Shown: one piece after another, positions 26,231 to 34,484 of the stretch
Layout of the letters: every line of letters begins with the position of its first letter
Numbering within the stretch: position 1 is the stretch's first letter
Assembly: GCF_021129305.1 (NCBI RefSeq)
Contig: NZ_JAJOMB010000017.1
Span: forward strand, 1 to 64,000
DNA length: 64,000 nt
Source of the DNA: Kineosporia babensis
GTDB lineage: Bacteria > Actinomycetota > Actinomycetes > Actinomycetales > Kineosporiaceae
Reading direction: 5' to 3'
Notes under the pieces: model-generated
Databases searched by the model: none
The model's input: only the letters and a program-made list of their open reading frames with translations
Told to the model about the DNA's origin: nothing
Translations under genes and position numbers: made by a program

Positions 26231-27055
26231 TCACCCCTGGAATCGGCCGTTGACCTCGCCGAAACCGGGGTAGCCCTGCAACGCCTTCATCGTGCCGGTG
26301 GCCAGCAGCTCGCGGGTGGCCGCAACCGCCTGCCCGTACGCGGCCTCGGCCAGGGCGGTGCCGAGGCTGATCCGCACCACCCCGGTGGCGGCGAGCTCGG
26401 CGATGCTCGGCCCGGCCGGATCGGCGAGCACGCTGATCGGTAGGGCGGCCCGCGACACCAGCTCGGTCAGGGTGGGCACATCGACCAGGCCGGGCACGAA
26501 CAGACAGGTGGCCCCGGCCCGCGCATAGGCCTCGGCGCGGCGCAACACCTCGTCGGCCCGGCCGGTGGGAGCACCGATGCCCAGCAGGTACCCGTCGGTG
26601 CGAGCGTTGATGACGAAGCTCTCGACCCCGGCCTGATCTGCCGCAGCCCGGGCCGCGGCCACTCGATCGGCTTGCTGCTCGACGGGGTAGAGGGTGCCGT
26701 CGGGCCGGGAATCCTCGAGGTTGACGCCGACCGCCCCGGCCTCGATCACGGCCCGAACCGTGCCCGCGACCTCTTCGGGCGCGGCCCCGTAACCGGCCTC
26801 GATGTCGGCCGTGACCGGCACCTCGACCACGGCGGCGATGCGAGCCACCACTGCGGCCACCTCGTCGCGGTTGAGGTGCTCACCGTCGGGCCGGCCCAGC
26901 GACCAGGCCACTGCGGCGCTGGATGTGGCAATCGCCGGGGCGCCGGCGGCGGCGATCAGCACCGCACTCGCCGCATCCCACGCGTTGGGCAACAGCACGG
27001 GGGTGCCGGCGCGGTGCAGTTCGGCGAACTCGCGGGCAATGCTCTGCGACGTCAT
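26231..27055 (-). CDS. Isocitrate lyase/PEP mutase family protein
   Basis: 274 residues forming a beta/alpha barrel. Family marks are LLPNAWDAASAVLIAAAG at the start, VTADIEAGYG (metal-binding acidic residues), VGVNLEDS and INARTD. The characteristic KKCGH catalytic loop of true isocitrate lyase is absent, so it is closer to the short oxaloacetate-decarboxylase/PEP-mutase-like or carboxyvinyl-phosphonate mutase group. It probably cleaves or rearranges a C-C or C-P bond of a small 2-oxo or 2-hydroxy acid; the substrate is unknown. It lies 41 bp upstream of alkA on the same strand and may be co-transcribed, which says little about its job. Confidence 0.85.
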   Translation of the reverse strand: MTSQSIAREFAELHRAGTPVLLPNAWDAASAVLIAAAGAPAIATSSAAVAWSLGRPDGEHLNRDEVAAVVARIAAVVEVPVTADIEAGYGAAPEEVAGTVRAVIEAGAVGVNLEDSRPDGTLYPVEQQADRVAAARAAADQAGVESFVINARTDGYLLGIGAPTGRADEVLRRAEAYARAGATCLFVPGLVDVPTLTELVSRAALPISVLADPAGPSIAELAATGVVRISLGTALAEAAYGQAVAATRELLATGTMKALQGYPGFGEVNGRFQG

Positions 27056-27192
27056 GTTTCGAGGATCGCACCCACCTACGACAGTTTGGCGCGCCGCGAA
27101 GGGTCAGGTCGTTTTCCTGCGAAGCCGGATGGATGGCGCGGCCCTGGGGCACGGGTGGAGGGTCAGGGGCGCCCGCTGGAGGAGACCTGATT

Positions 27193-27238
27193 TGTGTACA
27201 CCGAGTACACCCGGCACCAGAAGTACTCGATGTACACA
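27193..27238. repeat. 46-bp dyad with 16-bp arms
   Basis: Left arm TGTGTACACCGAGTAC and right arm GTACTCGATGTACACA are complementary except at one position (a G-T type pair), with a 14-bp spacer ACCCGGCACCAGAA. It lies ~135 bp upstream of the PEP-mutase-family gene and ~500 bp upstream of the GntR gene. It may be an operator, an extruded hairpin or one end of the adjacent repeat. A weaker GTGTACAC...TTACACA dyad accompanies the repeat copies at 59.5 kb. Confidence 0.75.
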
Positions 27239-27271
27239 TTTGAGGCATGGCCGGGCTGGCCAGAGCAGAAT

Positions 27272-27359
27272 GTAGTGCGGTGGCCACCAAGGTTCGCCGG
27301 GTTCCGACGTGGTGGCAACGAACGGGCGGAGCCCACCTGGTCAAGGTTCGTGGCCGCGG
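27272..27359. repeat. Dispersed intergenic repeat, copy A
   Basis: About 88 bp beginning GTAGTGCGGTGGCCACCAAG and containing GGGTTCCGA, GGTGGCAACGAAC and TCAAGGTTCGTGGCC in order. The same ordered blocks occur at 59384-59468 and 59679-59764. Internal direct repeats of AAGGTTCG lie near each end. Confidence 0.75.
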
Positions 27360-27516
27360 CACGAGATCGAGGGGCGATCAGGGGCCTCGTCCCTCGGGCG
27401 GGTCAAGCGGCGTGGTTCAAGAGTTGGTGGGGAGAGGCGCAGGAACTCAGACTTGGAAACGGATGAGAGGGCACAGTTCGGTGGGCGCAGTTCGGGTGAG
27501 CGCCAGCCATTGCCCG

Positions 27517-27551
27517 GTAGTGCGATGGCCACGAACGTTCACCGGGTGACC
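27517..27551. repeat. Dispersed intergenic repeat, partial copy
   Basis: GTAGTGCGATGGCCACGAAC followed by GTTCACCGGGTGACC matches the first 35 bp of the copy at 27272 with few changes. The rest of the element is not recognisable here. Confidence 0.6.
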
Positions 27552-27722
27552 GGTTGCACGGGCCGGATCCGGTACCGGGTGAACTTGCGAGGGTGTGGTC
27601 CTTCGTCCTCTGCTGACCGCTCTGGTGCGGGGCCCTCTGCCTTGGCCACGGACGTCCCCCATTGGTTCTCGCCGGTGAGCGACGGGATGTGGACGGCTGA
27701 CGGCCCCTGGCCGCGCAGGGCC

Positions 27723-27728
27723 TAATCT
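27723..27728 (+). promoter_or_regulatory. Predicted -10 box of leaderless GntR mRNA
   Basis: TAATCT lies exactly 6 nt before the GTG at 27735, with only Gs and a C between. A TGACGG sequence about 19 bp upstream is a possible -35. Confidence 0.45.
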
Positions 27729-27734
27729 GGGGGC

Positions 27735-28478
27735 GTGGCCGCCGAACCGAAGTACCGCCGGATCGCAGCGGACCTGGCCGAACGGGTTCGCTCCGGGGAC
27801 TTCGGCGCTGACGGTGCGCTACCTCCGCAGCGCACGCTGAGCGAGCAGTACGGCGTCACCCTGATGACGTTGCGCCAGGCCCTGCAGGTACTCCAGGACG
27901 AGGGGCTGATCGAGCAGCGGCCGGGGCGGGGCACCTTCGTGGTTCCGCCCGAGGTGGCCCACGACCAGGCGAATCTGCGCAGCCTGGCCGACGAGTTGCA
28001 TGCTCAGGGGGTGCCGTTGCGCACCGAGGTGCTGGGCCGGCAGGTGCGCAAGCTGCCCAGGCCGGTGGCGGCCGAGCTCGGGCTGGAGGTGGACGAGCCC
28101 GCCCTGCGGCTGGAGCGGCTGCGCTCGGTGCGCGGAATTGCCTTGCTGCATCAGGTTTCCTGGGTGCCGCAGCCCTGGGCCGAGGCGGTCAAGGATGTCG
28201 ACTTCGAGCTCACCCCGCTGTACGCGGCGATCGCCGAGGCCGGCGGCACCACTCCCGAACGGGCCGAAGAGGCGCTCACCGCCGAGGCGCTCAGTGCGCG
28301 GCTGGCCGGGCTGAACGCCACCGTCGAAGGCCGCCCGGCGCTGGTGATGCGCCGGACGACCTTCGACGGAACGGGCCGGGCCTACGTGGTGGACACCGCC
28401 ACGATCCTCGACGAGCGGTTGCGGATCGTCACCGACCGCCGCACCTCAGAGGTCACGCACACCTGGCGTTTCGGTTAG
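27735..28478 (+). CDS. GntR-family regulator, HutC/UTRA subfamily
   Basis: 247 residues. A winged helix-turn-helix occupies residues 1-75 (YRRIAADLAERVRSGDFG, LPPQRTLSEQYGVTLMTLRQ, GLIEQRPGRGTFVVPP), followed by a UTRA ligand-binding domain (ADELHAQGVPLRTEVLGRQV, LGLEVDEPALRLERLR, and the late GRPALVMRRTTFDGTGRAYV). UTRA domains sense small molecules such as sugars or amino-acid derivatives; the ligand is not evident. The gene converges with the acetate-type symporter (3' ends overlap by 4 bp), so the symporter is not an obvious direct target. The GTG start is supported by a -10 box 6 nt upstream. Confidence 0.88.
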   Translation: MAAEPKYRRIAADLAERVRSGDFGADGALPPQRTLSEQYGVTLMTLRQALQVLQDEGLIEQRPGRGTFVVPPEVAHDQANLRSLADELHAQGVPLRTEVLGRQVRKLPRPVAAELGLEVDEPALRLERLRSVRGIALLHQVSWVPQPWAEAVKDVDFELTPLYAAIAEAGGTTPERAEEALTAEALSARLAGLNATVEGRPALVMRRTTFDGTGRAYVVDTATILDERLRIVTDRRTSEVTHTWRFG

Positions 28479-30112
28479 TGCTCGATCGCCTTCTCGGCTC
28501 CCGCACCGGTCAGTGAGCGCACCTCCATCTCGGCGTACTTCTCCGCCGAGCCGACCTCCTTGCTGGTGATCGTGCCGAGCCAGCCCAGCAGGAAGCCGAC
28601 CGGGATCGAGACGATGCCGGGGTTGTCAAGCGGGAACCAGTGGAAGTCGATGCCGGTGTCGGTGATCATCGACAGCGACGCGCCGTCCGGGCCGACCTTC
28701 CCGGAGACCACCGGGGAGAAGATGATCAGCACGATCGCCGTGGTCAGGCCGCCGTACATGCTCCACAGCGCGCCGCGGGTGTTGAACCGCTTCCAGAACA
28801 GCGAGTACAGGATGGTCGGCAGGTTGGCCGAGGCGGCCACCGCGAAGGCCAGGGCGACCAGGAAGGCCACGTTCTGGTCCTTGGCGAAGATCCCGCCGAC
28901 GATCGCGACCAGGCCGATCACCACGGCGGTGATCCGGGCGACCCGGACCTCGTCGTCGGCCCGGACCTGGCCCTTCTTCAGCACGTTGGCGTAGATGTCG
29001 TGGGCGAAGGAGGCACTGGCGGTGATCGTCAGGCCGGCCACCACCGCCAGGATGGTGGCGAAGGCGACTGCGGCGATCACCCCGAGCAGGAGTTCCCCGC
29101 CGAGCTCGAAGGCCAGCAGCGGAGCCGCCGAGTTCGCCTTGCCCGGGGCCGCCATGATCTTGTCCGCCCCGACCAGCCAGGCCGCGCCGAAGCCGAGCAC
29201 CAGGGTGAACAGGTAGAAGACGCCGATCAGCCAGATCGCCCAGACCACGCTGCGCCGGGCCTCTTTCGCGCTCGGCACGGTGTAGAAGCGCATCAGCACG
29301 TGCGGCAGGCCGGCGGTACCGAGCACCAGGGCCAGGCCGAGCGAGATGAAGTCCAGCTTGGTGGTGTCGGTCAGGCCGTAGCGCAGACCGGGCTCCAGCA
29401 GGGTCTGCCCGGCCGGCGAGACCGCGGCCGCGTCGCCCAGCAGCTCGGAGAAGTTCAGCCCGGCCCGGCTGAGCACCCAGATCGTCATCAGGCCGGCGCC
29501 CAGGATCAGCAGCACCGCCTTGATGATCTGCACCCAGGTGGTGCCCTTCATGCCGCCGATCAGCACGTAGACGATCATCAGCACGCCGACCACGGCGATC
29601 ACCAGGTTCTGGACCCCCGAACCCTGCACGCCCAGAAGCAGATTCACCAGGCCACCGGCCCCGGCCATCTGGGCGAGCAGGTAGAAGAACGAGACGACCA
29701 GGGTGGAGATCGCGGCGGCGGTGCGCACCGGGCCCTGCTGCAGCCGGAAGCTGAGCACGTCGGCCATGGTGAAACGTCCGGTGTTGCGCAGCAGTTCGGC
29801 GACCAGCAGCAGGGCGACCAGCCAGGCCACCAGGAAGCCGATGGAGTACATGAAGCCGTCGTAGCCGACCGTGGCGATCGCCCCGGCGATGCCCAGGAAG
29901 CTGGCCGCGGAAAGGTAGTCACCGGCGATCGCGATGCCGTTCTGCCGCCCGGTGAAAGCACGTCCCCCGGCGTAGTAGTCGGCGGCGGTGCGGTTGTTGC
30001 GGGAGGCCCGCAGCACCACCGCGAGGGTGACCGCGACGAAGATCAGGAAGATGGTGATGTTGACGGCCGGGCTGCCGACATCGGTGCCGGTGGTGGCGGT
30101 TCGCAGGATCAC
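28475..30112 (-). CDS. actP: Cation/acetate symporter (ActP-type, SSS family)
   Basis: 545 residues with 13 or so membrane helices. Sodium-solute-symporter features are visible: TAADYYAGGRAFTG near the N-terminus, GIAIAGDYLSAASFLGIAG (first broken helix, cation site), and AGLTITASASFAHDIYANVLKKG late in the protein. Relatives import acetate, propionate and similar monocarboxylates with a cation. Its ATG overlaps the stop of the DUF485 gene by 4 bp, the conserved YjcH-ActP arrangement. A second homolog lies upstream at 30626. Expression is probably under the LytTR pair encoded at 32.5-34.4 kb, but that is inference. Confidence 0.9.
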   Translation of the reverse strand: MILRTATTGTDVGSPAVNITIFLIFVAVTLAVVLRASRNNRTAADYYAGGRAFTGRQNGIAIAGDYLSAASFLGIAGAIATVGYDGFMYSIGFLVAWLVALLLVAELLRNTGRFTMADVLSFRLQQGPVRTAAAISTLVVSFFYLLAQMAGAGGLVNLLLGVQGSGVQNLVIAVVGVLMIVYVLIGGMKGTTWVQIIKAVLLILGAGLMTIWVLSRAGLNFSELLGDAAAVSPAGQTLLEPGLRYGLTDTTKLDFISLGLALVLGTAGLPHVLMRFYTVPSAKEARRSVVWAIWLIGVFYLFTLVLGFGAAWLVGADKIMAAPGKANSAAPLLAFELGGELLLGVIAAVAFATILAVVAGLTITASASFAHDIYANVLKKGQVRADDEVRVARITAVVIGLVAIVGGIFAKDQNVAFLVALAFAVAASANLPTILYSLFWKRFNTRGALWSMYGGLTTAIVLIIFSPVVSGKVGPDGASLSMITDTGIDFHWFPLDNPGIVSIPVGFLLGWLGTITSKEVGSAEKYAEMEVRSLTGAGAEKAIEH

Positions 30113-30441
30113 TTCACCTCACCCCGTTCGATGTGCTCGCGCAGCTTGTCGGCGGTGGGGTCGAAGTTCTTGTCGGCCCACCGGGCGTAGGCCATGGTGA
30201 TCGCGAAGGTCGAGACGAACTGCAGCAGACCGATGATCAGGCCGATGTTGACCTTGCCGATCACCTCGGTGCTCATGAAGTCGGGGGCGTAGGCGCTGAG
30301 CGCCACGTAGAGGAAGTACCAGACGAGGAACAGGCCGGTGAGCGGGAAGACGAACCGGCGGAACCGGGCGCGCAGGGCCTGGAACTCCTCGCTGTCCTGC
30401 ACCTCCTGGTATCCGGTGCGCTGGGGTGGGACGTCGGACAT
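30109..30441 (-). CDS. DUF485 family membrane protein (YjcH-like)
   Basis: 110 residues from the ATG at 30441, preceded by AAGGAG. Two membrane helices are present: RRFVFPLTGLFLVWYFLYVA (a DUF485 hallmark) and GLIIGLLQFVSTFAITMAYA, with a charged tail (FDPTADKLREHIERGE). DUF485 proteins are almost always encoded just before ActP-type symporters, and may act as a small subunit. The 4-bp overlap with the symporter gene supports that pairing. A longer open frame upstream lacks a start signal and family resemblance. Confidence 0.88.
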   Translation of the reverse strand: MSDVPPQRTGYQEVQDSEEFQALRARFRRFVFPLTGLFLVWYFLYVALSAYAPDFMSTEVIGKVNIGLIIGLLQFVSTFAITMAYARWADKNFDPTADKLREHIERGEVK

Positions 30442-30625
30442 CACAGCTCCTTCACTGGCCAGGGCCTGCGCCGTCGCAGGCCCGCAGGACGGACGGGCCC
30501 TACTGTGAGCCGGGTCACCCGCCGAGGAGTAGAGGTGAGCGCCGTCACTTCGATGGATGGCCGACGCCGGGCGACGTGCGGCGCCCGGGCGCACGGCGAG
30601 CGGCGGCAAACGCGGGACGAGCGGT

Positions 30626-32128
30626 TCAGCTGTCGCCGCGATTGAGGTCCAGCGACTCTGGCGCGTGCAGCCGCACCATGATCGTGCCCACCCCGGGCGT
30701 GCGGAACCGAGGTGTAGCCAGCGAGACCCCGACCATCACCGCGAAGGCCACCGGCATCGTCCAGGCGGCGGGCTGGCCGAGCAGAGCCGCCGGCCAGCCA
30801 CCCTCCACCGCGCCGGAGACAGTCAGCGCAACCGCGACGCTGGCCAGCAGCCCGCCGGTGATCAGCCCGGCCAGTGCCCCGGTCCGGGTAAGCCCCCGCC
30901 ACCAGATCCCCAGCACCAGTAGCGGGCAGAACGTGGACGCGGCCAGGGCGAAAGCGAGCGTGACGGTGTCGGCGAGGCCAGTACGCACGCCGAGCAGCGA
31001 GAGCGTGGCCGGGACCAGTACGGCCAGGCCGGCGCCCACCCGGAATCCGCTGACGCTGGCTCGCCATCGGCCGCGCAACAGGTCCTGGCTCAGTACCCCG
31101 GCCACGGACACGGTCAGGCCGCTGGACGTGGACAGGAACGCGGCGAACGCCCCGGCGGTGAGCAGGGCCGCGGCCAGATCGCCCCAGGGTTCGCCGAGCA
31201 TCCGACCGGGCAGCAGGAGCATCATCGCGTCGTTGGAGTCCGCGGAGTTGAGCAGGTCGCCCGCATAGACCCGGCCCAGCGCGGCGTACAGCGGCGGGAA
31301 CAGGTAGAAGGTACCGAGCAGGGCGATCACGGTGAGCACGGTGCGGCGGGCCGCCTGGCCGTCGGGGTTGGTGTAGAGCCGGACCAGCACGTGCGGCAGG
31401 CCCATGGTGCCGAAGAGCAGGGCCAGGAGCAGCGAATAGGTGCGGTAGAGCGGGTGGTCGTCGCCGTCGCCGCTGAGCGGGGAGACCCAGGCCTCACCGG
31501 CCACCGCGGCCGGACTGGGGGCGCCGTCGTGGTGCCAGACGATGAGCAGAAGGACGATCGGCAGGGCGATCGCGGTGAGTTTCAGCCAGTACTGGAAGGC
31601 TTGCACGAAGGTCACCGAGCGCATCCCGCCGGCGGTCACGTTGGCCACCACCACGAGCACCGCGATCGCCGTGCCGACCCAGCCCGGGGCACCGGTGGCG
31701 GTGCGCAGGGCCAGTCCGGCGCCGACGAACTGGGGCAGCAGGTAGAGCCAGCCGATGCCGACCACCAGCACGGCTGTGGTGCGGCGGACGGCGGCCGAAC
31801 GCAGCCGGATCTCGGCGAAGTCCGGCAGGGTGTAGGCCCCGCTACGGCGCAGGGGTGCCGCCACCAGGGCCAGGAGCACCACGTAGCCGGCGGTGTAGCC
31901 GATCGAGTACCAGAGCATGTCGCTGCCGGTCGCGAAGATCAGCCCGGCGACCCCGAGAAAGCTTGCCCCGGAGATGTACTCGCCGCCGATCGCCGAGGCG
32001 TTCCAGCGCGGGCTGACCATCCGCGAGGCCACGTAGAAGTCGCTGGTGGTGCGGGACAGGCGAAGGCCGAGCGCGCCGACCCCGAGGGTTGCGGCACACA
32101 CCACCAGCACTGCGATCCAGGCGCTCAC
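30626..32128 (-). CDS. Second SSS-family solute symporter (acetate-type)
   Basis: 500 residues with about 13 membrane helices. It is homologous to the symporter at 28475: TTSDFYVASRMVSPRWNASA then GGEYISGASFLGVAGLIF aligns with its paralog's first broken helix, and SGLTVSVAGVLSQDLLRG matches the later conserved helix. Uptake of a monocarboxylate with a cation is likely; the duplicate probably has a different substrate or affinity. Its start overlaps the preceding small membrane gene by 4 bp. A 184-bp gap, with room for a promoter, separates it from the DUF485-ActP pair downstream. Confidence 0.88.
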   Translation of the reverse strand: MSAWIAVLVVCAATLGVGALGLRLSRTTSDFYVASRMVSPRWNASAIGGEYISGASFLGVAGLIFATGSDMLWYSIGYTAGYVVLLALVAAPLRRSGAYTLPDFAEIRLRSAAVRRTTAVLVVGIGWLYLLPQFVGAGLALRTATGAPGWVGTAIAVLVVVANVTAGGMRSVTFVQAFQYWLKLTAIALPIVLLLIVWHHDGAPSPAAVAGEAWVSPLSGDGDDHPLYRTYSLLLALLFGTMGLPHVLVRLYTNPDGQAARRTVLTVIALLGTFYLFPPLYAALGRVYAGDLLNSADSNDAMMLLLPGRMLGEPWGDLAAALLTAGAFAAFLSTSSGLTVSVAGVLSQDLLRGRWRASVSGFRVGAGLAVLVPATLSLLGVRTGLADTVTLAFALAASTFCPLLVLGIWWRGLTRTGALAGLITGGLLASVAVALTVSGAVEGGWPAALLGQPAAWTMPVAFAVMVGVSLATPRFRTPGVGTIMVRLHAPESLDLNRGDS

Positions 32129-32496
32129 CTACGGTGCAGGATCTCGGTGAAGTCCCGTTCGGCCCGCTCCACCGCGCGCACGTGCCACCAGGCCGCCGCC
32201 CACAGCAGCGGGAACACCGCCACGCCGAGGACCAGCCAGGCCACCGTCACCGGCCCCACCTGGTAGCCGGCCACCCCGGGCAGCAGCAGGAACAGCAACG
32301 GCAGGCTGCCCAGCCCGAGCAGCACCGCGGCCAGAACCGCCAGGGCCGGGCGCAACTGGGAGCGCAGCAGGGCGTTCAGGTAGACCTCGCCGACCTCGGT
32401 CTGCTCGTCGATCTCGCGGGTGGCCGGGCGCACCTCGGGGCGGGGGCTGGCCGACATCCGCGGGCTGGTCACCCGCACCCGCGGCGGGGTGCTCAT
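32125..32496 (-). CDS. Small two-span membrane protein partnered with a symporter
   Basis: 123 residues from the ATG at 32496. The first ~45 residues are polar (TREIDEQTEVGEVYLNALL), then come two helices (PALAVLAAVLLGLGSLPLLF and TVAWLVLGVAVFPLLWAAAW) and a charged tail RAVERAERDFTEILHRR. The layout mimics DUF485: two spans and an acidic/basic cytoplasmic tail, encoded directly before an SSS symporter with a 4-bp overlap. Sequence similarity to DUF485 is not obvious to me. It likely serves the second symporter as a small subunit. Its start overlaps the response-regulator stop, so it belongs to the regulator operon. Confidence 0.75.
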   Translation of the reverse strand: MSTPPRVRVTSPRMSASPRPEVRPATREIDEQTEVGEVYLNALLRSQLRPALAVLAAVLLGLGSLPLLFLLLPGVAGYQVGPVTVAWLVLGVAVFPLLWAAAWWHVRAVERAERDFTEILHRR

Positions 32497-33227
32497 CGCC
32501 GGTCCCGGTGGATCAGCAGGTCTTTCACCTGCCGGGTGTGCCGCCGGCTGACGGTCAGGGTGTGGCTGCCGAGCCGGACGTGGAACCGCCCGCCGTCCAT
32601 CAGCAGCTCGCTCACGTGCCGCACGCTGATCAGGGTGCTGCGGTGGATCCGGACGAAACCGGCGGCCGCCCAGCGCTCCTCGAGCGTGCTCAGCGGTACC
32701 CGGATGAGGTGGCTGCCGGAGGCGGTGTGCAGCCGGGCGTAGTCTCCCGCGGCCTCGACGAACAGCACGCTCGAACGCCGCACGAACCGGGTCACCCCGC
32801 CGAGCTCGACCGCGATGTCCTCGTCGGACTCGAGGGCGGGCCGGGACGGCTCGGCCTGGGCCTGGACCGCCCGGCGCACGGCCTCGGCCAGGCGCTGGGC
32901 CCGCACCGGCTTGAGCACGTAGTCGACCGCCTGGACGTCGAACGCCTGCACCGCGTGCTGCTCGTAGGCGGTGACGAAGACCAGCTGCGGCCGGGAGGCG
33001 AACCGGGCCAGCACCCGGGCCAGGTCCAGGCCGTCCAGGCCGGGCATCGAGATGTCGCAGAACAGCACGTCCACCTGCTCGCTCTCGAGCACGCGCAGGG
33101 CCTGGGCGCCGCTGTCGGCGGTGAGCACCCGGCCGATCCGCTCGTCCGAGCCGAGGAGCCAGGCCAGCTCGGAGCGGGCCGGGGACTCGTCGTCCACGAC
33201 CAGGGCCCGCAGGGGCGTCATCGCCAT
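32493..33227 (-). CDS. LytTR-family response regulator
   Basis: 244 residues. The receiver domain (about 5-125) has the acidic pair in VVDDESPAR, the phospho-acceptor Asp in VDVLFCDISMPGLDG, Thr in VFVTAY and Lys in VDYVLKPV. The C-terminal LytTR DNA-binding domain (~140-240) shows FVEAAGDYARLHTASGSHLI, RIHRSTLISVRHV and the basic end VSRRHTRQVKDLL. A start two codons later (33221) is also possible. It lies 9 bp after the histidine kinase and overlaps the small membrane gene by 4 bp, so the two-component system and transporter genes form one operon. Likely targets are the symporter promoters. Confidence 0.9.
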   Translation of the reverse strand: MAMTPLRALVVDDESPARSELAWLLGSDERIGRVLTADSGAQALRVLESEQVDVLFCDISMPGLDGLDLARVLARFASRPQLVFVTAYEQHAVQAFDVQAVDYVLKPVRAQRLAEAVRRAVQAQAEPSRPALESDEDIAVELGGVTRFVRRSSVLFVEAAGDYARLHTASGSHLIRVPLSTLEERWAAAGFVRIHRSTLISVRHVSELLMDGGRFHVRLGSHTLTVSRRHTRQVKDLLIHRDRR

Positions 33228-33236
33228 GCCGGAAGC

Positions 33237-34445
33237 CTAGGGCGCGGGCGGCCCCGCGTGAACTCCCGGAGCATACTTGGGCACCCGAAAGCTCACCTTT
33301 GTCCCGGCCCCCTCGGCCGTTTCCACCACCAGGCCGAAGCGGTCGCCGAAGACCTGCCGCAGCCGGGCGTCCACGTTGCCCAGGCCGACCGACTCGGACT
33401 CGGTGCCCCGGGCCTGACCGGCCAGGATCTTCTCGATCAGGGCGGGGTCGGCGCCCACCCCGTCGTCCTCCACCCAGATCAGCGCCTCGGCCCCGGAGTC
33501 GGCCGCGCCCAGCGTGATCAGCCCGCCGCCCTCCTTGGCCTGCAGGCCGTGCCGGACCGCGTTCTCGACCAGCGGCTGCACCGAGAGGTAGGGCACGGCC
33601 ACCGGCAGCACCTCGGGCGCCACCCGCAGCCGGACCCGCAGCCGGTCGCCGAACCGGGCCTGCTCCAGCACCAGGTAGCGCTCGATGTTGCGCAGCTCGT
33701 CGGCCAGCGTGGTGAACTCCCCGCCGCGGCGGAAGGCGTAGCGGGTGAAGTCGGCGAACTCCAGCAGCAGCTCGCGGGCCCGTTCCGGGTCGGTGCGCAC
33801 GAACGAGGCGATGGCGGCCAGCGAGTTGTAGACGAAGTGCGGGCTGATCTGGGCCCGCAGCGCGCGCACCTCGGCCTCGATCGCCCGGGTGCGGGAGCGG
33901 TCCAGCTCGGCCAGCTCGATCTGGGTGGAGACCCACATGGCCACCTCACCGGTGGCCCGGACCAGCGCCGCGCTGGCCTGCCCGCCGTACGCGATGAGCG
34001 CCCCCACAACGGTGTCGCCGCTGGTCAGCGGGGCGACCACGGCGCTGCGGAGCGGACAGTCGAGCACCCCGCAGGCCTCGTCACCGTCGATCTGGGCCGC
34101 GTCCAGCACGCTGGTGCGACCACTGGCGATCGCTCCGGCGGCGTGCCGCAGCGCCTGATGCTGGTGGTGCCCGCCCTCGCCGTCCCAGGCCAGCAATCGC
34201 GAGCCATCGGCGAGCGCCACCGCCGGCGTGCCCAGAAGTGTCCTCAAATGCCGGATCGCCCGCTGCGCACCCTCGGGAGTGAGCCCGTCCCGCAGCGGCG
34301 GCGCGGCCAGCGAGGCGGTATGCAACGTGTCGAAGGTTGCCCGTTCGGCCTCGGTGCCCAGGTCAGGGCTGCGCCGGAAGCGCCGGATCGCGACCGCGCA
34401 AAGCACCAGCACCACCAGCACGGCCAGGATCTCGACCGCGCGCAT
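33237..34445 (-). CDS. LytS-like sensor histidine kinase
   Basis: 402 residues from ATG at 34445 (AGGACGGG upstream; a GTG at 34463 is an alternative). One N-terminal membrane span (AVEILAVLVVLVLCAVAIRR) is followed by a GAF-like segment (~60-180) and the His_kinase region, with the phospho-acceptor His in RAQISPHFVYNSLAAIASFV. The HATPase motifs are N in VENAVRHGLQ and the G boxes VEDDGVG and GLGNVDARL. LytS/LytTR pairs beside transporters often sense the transported carboxylate (as pyruvate-sensing BtsSR does). It is encoded 9 bp upstream of its cognate regulator. Confidence 0.88.
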   Translation of the reverse strand: MRAVEILAVLVVLVLCAVAIRRFRRSPDLGTEAERATFDTLHTASLAAPPLRDGLTPEGAQRAIRHLRTLLGTPAVALADGSRLLAWDGEGGHHQHQALRHAAGAIASGRTSVLDAAQIDGDEACGVLDCPLRSAVVAPLTSGDTVVGALIAYGGQASAALVRATGEVAMWVSTQIELAELDRSRTRAIEAEVRALRAQISPHFVYNSLAAIASFVRTDPERARELLLEFADFTRYAFRRGGEFTTLADELRNIERYLVLEQARFGDRLRVRLRVAPEVLPVAVPYLSVQPLVENAVRHGLQAKEGGGLITLGAADSGAEALIWVEDDGVGADPALIEKILAGQARGTESESVGLGNVDARLRQVFGDRFGLVVETAEGAGTKVSFRVPKYAPGVHAGPPAP

Positions 34446-34484
34446 CCACCCGTCCTGTGCCACGGGGATGACGGTAATACCTGA

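Larger units (their letters stand above)
27056..27722. other. Repeat-rich intergenic region
   Basis: About 670 bp without a credible gene; short frames here have no family resemblance and no start signals. It carries a 46-bp dyad (27193), two copies of a dispersed repeat (27272 and 27517) and an orphan half of the ATGGGGGACGT palindrome (27651-27665). Promoters for the PEP-mutase-family gene and for the GntR gene lie at its ends. Confidence 0.6.

Noticed and set aside
27056-27734. Several short overlapping frames in the gap upstream of the GntR gene
   Set aside because: None has a start signal or family resemblance, and they run through dispersed repeats and a palindrome.
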